A DNA stretch of 64,000 nt, taken from Prosthecodimorpha hirschii (GTDB lineage Bacteria > Pseudomonadota > Alphaproteobacteria > Rhizobiales > Ancalomicrobiaceae). Every line of letters begins with the position of its first letter. Positions within the stretch are counted from its first letter, which is position 1. The translations under genes and the position numbers were made by a program. The notes under the pieces are model-generated. The model was not told where the DNA came from, did no database searches, and was given only the letters and a program-made list of their open reading frames with translations. Positions 62,352-64,000 of this stretch are shown here, in pieces. The stretch spans positions 1,055,961 through 1,119,960 of the forward strand of contig NZ_LJYW01000001.1 in NCBI RefSeq assembly GCF_001305515.1, read 5' to 3'.

Positions 62352-64000
62352 GTGCAATCCATACGATTCAAGATGAACGCGATACTCGCACTGCTCGCGG
62401 TTGGCATCATTGCAAGCATCGGCCTTGGCTTCTGGATTGAAAGAAACTCTGAAGCCGGTCTTGAAACGATTTACGCAGATCGTGTGGTTCCGTTACGTGA
62501 TATCAAGGAAATCAGCGACGCCTATGCGGTCCTGATCGTCGACAGTGCGCACAAGATGCGTGCCGGCAAGATGAGCGTGACGGAGGGGGCGCCCCATATC
62601 GAACAGGCGCTGGCCACGGCGAAGCGCCTGTTCGGCGAATATATGCTGACCCGGATGGACGACCACGAGCGCAGCCTCGCGGCGGCTGCCGAACAGGCAA
62701 TGGCCAACGGCCTGGTGCAGATCCGGAGGCTGCAGCGAATCGTCCAGGTGGACGACCGGCCGGCGCTCGACCGCTTCGTCGTGGACGATCTCTATCCGGC
62801 GATCGACCCGATCACGGCGGCGCTCGACCGTCTGATCAATCTCCAGATGACCGAGGCCCGGAAGAGTTACGACGACGCGGTGACCCTGGCGACGCGGGGC
62901 CTGGCCGCGCTGGTCGCCTTGGGAATTCTCGCGGTCGTGATGATCGGCTTCGGCTTCTGGATCGTGCTGCGCCAGGTGCTAGGCCCGATCAATCGGATCA
63001 CCGCCGCCATGACCGATCTGGCCGCCGACCGTCTCGAGACCGTCGTTCCGCATGCCGGTGAGCGCAACGAGATCGGCCGCATGGCGGCGACCGTCGAGGT
63101 GTTCAAGTCCAACGCGGTCGCCCGGCGGCGCCTGGAGACCGAGCAGGAGGCCGAGCGTACCGCCCGGCAGCGCCGCGCCGACGCCGTCGAGCGGCTGGTC
63201 GGCCATTTCGACCGCATCTCGGCCGACATCATCCGCAGCGTGGCGTCAGCTTCGACGGAGTTGCAGGCCTCCGCCGAAACCCTGACCGCCTCCGCGGAGG
63301 AGGCCTCGAACCAGGCGACGACCGTTTCGGCGGCCGCCGAACAGGCCTCGTCCAACGTCCAGACGGTGGCGGCATCGACCGAGGAAATGGCGGCCTCGAT
63401 CCGCGAGATCGCCCGCCAGGTCACCGAAGCCTCGACGGTGTCGGCCTCGGCCGTGAGCGAGGCCCGCACCACGCAGGGGATCGTGATGACGCTGGCCGCC
63501 GGCGCCCAGCGCATCGGCGAAATCGTCAATCTGATCGGCGATGTCGCCGGGCAGACCAACCTGCTCGCCCTCAACGCGACCATCGAGGCCGCGCGGGCGG
63601 GCGAGGCCGGCCGCGGCTTCGCGGTCGTGGCCGCGGAGGTCAAGGGGCTGGCCGAACAGACCGCCAAGGCTTCCGCCCAGATCGCTGCGCAAATCAGCGA
63701 CATCCAGTCGACGACCGAGAGGGCCGTCGGCGCGATCGGTTCGATCTCCTCGACCATCGATCGGATCAGCGCGATTTCCGGCGCCATCGCCACCGCCGTC
63801 GAGGAGCAGACCCTGGCGACCCGCGAGATCGCCCGCAACGTCCATCAGGCTTCCGCCGGCACGGGCGAGGTCAGCGGCAATATCACGGGCGTCGGTCGCG
63901 CGGCCGAGGAGACCAGCGCGGCCGCCTCCCAGGTCCTGGGCGCCTCGCGCGAACTGGCCATTCAGGCCGATACCCTGAAGCAGGAGGTCGACCGCTTCCT
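62352..64000 (+). CDS. Methyl-accepting chemotaxis protein (3' end outside the window)
   Basis: At least 549 residues, open at the right edge. Helix 1 is at about 9-28 ('[21 protein letters not shown]'), followed by a four-helix-bundle type periplasmic domain (about 30-180), helix 2 at 183-206 and a HAMP domain (207-260). The signalling domain has the invariant tip '[20 protein letters not shown]' continuing '[22 protein letters not shown]'. The GTG at 62352 is proposed: it has GGGGGA eight bases upstream and gives a basic start (VQSIRFK) before helix 1, while the ATG at 62373 would start inside it. No che genes are adjacent, so it feeds a pathway encoded elsewhere. The ligand is unknown; the neighbour is a peptide-type importer. 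Confidence 0.93.
   Translation, partial: MQSIRFKMNAILALLAVGIIASIGLGFWIERNSEAGLETIYADRVVPLRDIKEISDAYAVLIVDSAHKMRAGKMSVTEGAPHIEQALATAKRLFGEYMLTRMDDHERSLAAAAEQAMANGLVQIRRLQRIVQVDDRPALDRFVVDDLYPAIDPITAALDRLINLQMTEARKSYDDAVTLATRGLAALVALGILAVVMIGFGFWIVLRQVLGPINRITAAMTDLAADRLETVVPHAGERNEIGRMAATVEVFKSNAVARRRLETEQEAERTARQRRADAVERLVGHFDRISADIIRSVASASTELQASAETLTASAEEASNQATTVSAAAEQASSNVQTVAASTEEMAASIREIARQVTEASTVSASAVSEARTTQGIVMTLAAGAQRIGEIVNLIGDVAGQTNLLALNATIEAARAGEAGRGFAVVAAEVKGLAEQTAKASAQIAAQISDIQSTTERAVGAIGSISSTIDRISAISGAIATAVEEQTLATREIARNVHQASAGTGEVSGNITGVGRAAEETSAAASQVLGASRELAIQADTLKQEVDRF

Overview
The window is very GC-rich, gene-dense bacterial chromosome. Several features point to an alphaproteobacterium, most likely of the order Hyphomicrobiales (Rhizobiales): the small families DUF3126, DUF2585 and DUF3297, a periplasmic BTLCP transglutaminase-like protease, a consensus CtrA site in front of minCDE, a rhizobial-type malonate locus, and a red-type (form IC) Calvin-cycle gene set. 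I see no rRNA or tRNA gene, prophage, insertion sequence or CRISPR array. Apart from one toxin-antitoxin pair and some repeats, this looks like core chromosome.

Layout. 0.3-9 kb: PAS and tandem-PilZ signalling proteins, a secreted transglutaminase-like protease, a gamma-carbonic anhydrase-like protein, small conserved genes, cysE, a crotonase-fold protein and an FkbM-type methyltransferase. 9-21.5 kb: an SDR, minCDE under a perfect CtrA box, two overlapping alpha/beta hydrolases followed by an MFS carrier, an MBL-fold hydrolase, a GNAT protein, an L-2-hydroxyglutarate oxidase-like protein, recQ and an unknown helical-repeat protein. 21.6-28.4 kb: a malonate locus (GntR/FCD regulator divergent from TRAP dctPQM, malonyl-CoA decarboxylase and malonyl-CoA synthetase) with a MatR-like palindrome. 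28.4-40 kb: a sigma-54 activator carrying two in-frame minisatellites, a MarR-EmrA-EmrB-type efflux operon, a DMT carrier and an HlyD/RbbA/ABC-2 export operon. 40-56.7 kb: PPK2 and a Calvin-cycle region. 56.7-62.1 kb: an oligopeptide-type ABC importer. 62.35 kb to the end: a methyl-accepting chemotaxis protein cut by the window edge.

The Calvin-cycle region is the most unusual part. The minus strand carries cbbX-cbbF-cbbP-cbbT and, further on, cbbA and cbbE, which is the usual XFPTAE order. It is interrupted by a DUF433/PIN-like toxin-antitoxin pair, a plus-strand RuBisCO small-subunit gene (cbbS), cbbR, and a 5.5-kb gene for a membrane Ser/Thr kinase. cbbS sits where cbbL would normally begin, directly across the divergent promoter from cbbR, and no large-subunit gene exists anywhere in the window. 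The kinase (1831 residues) has a cytoplasmic kinase domain, one membrane segment and eleven tandem repeats of about 120 residues outside, an architecture I do not recognise from a named system.

Start codons were chosen from ribosome-binding sites, gene overlaps and family N-termini. Functional calls rest on motifs and family resemblance read by eye, not on database searches.
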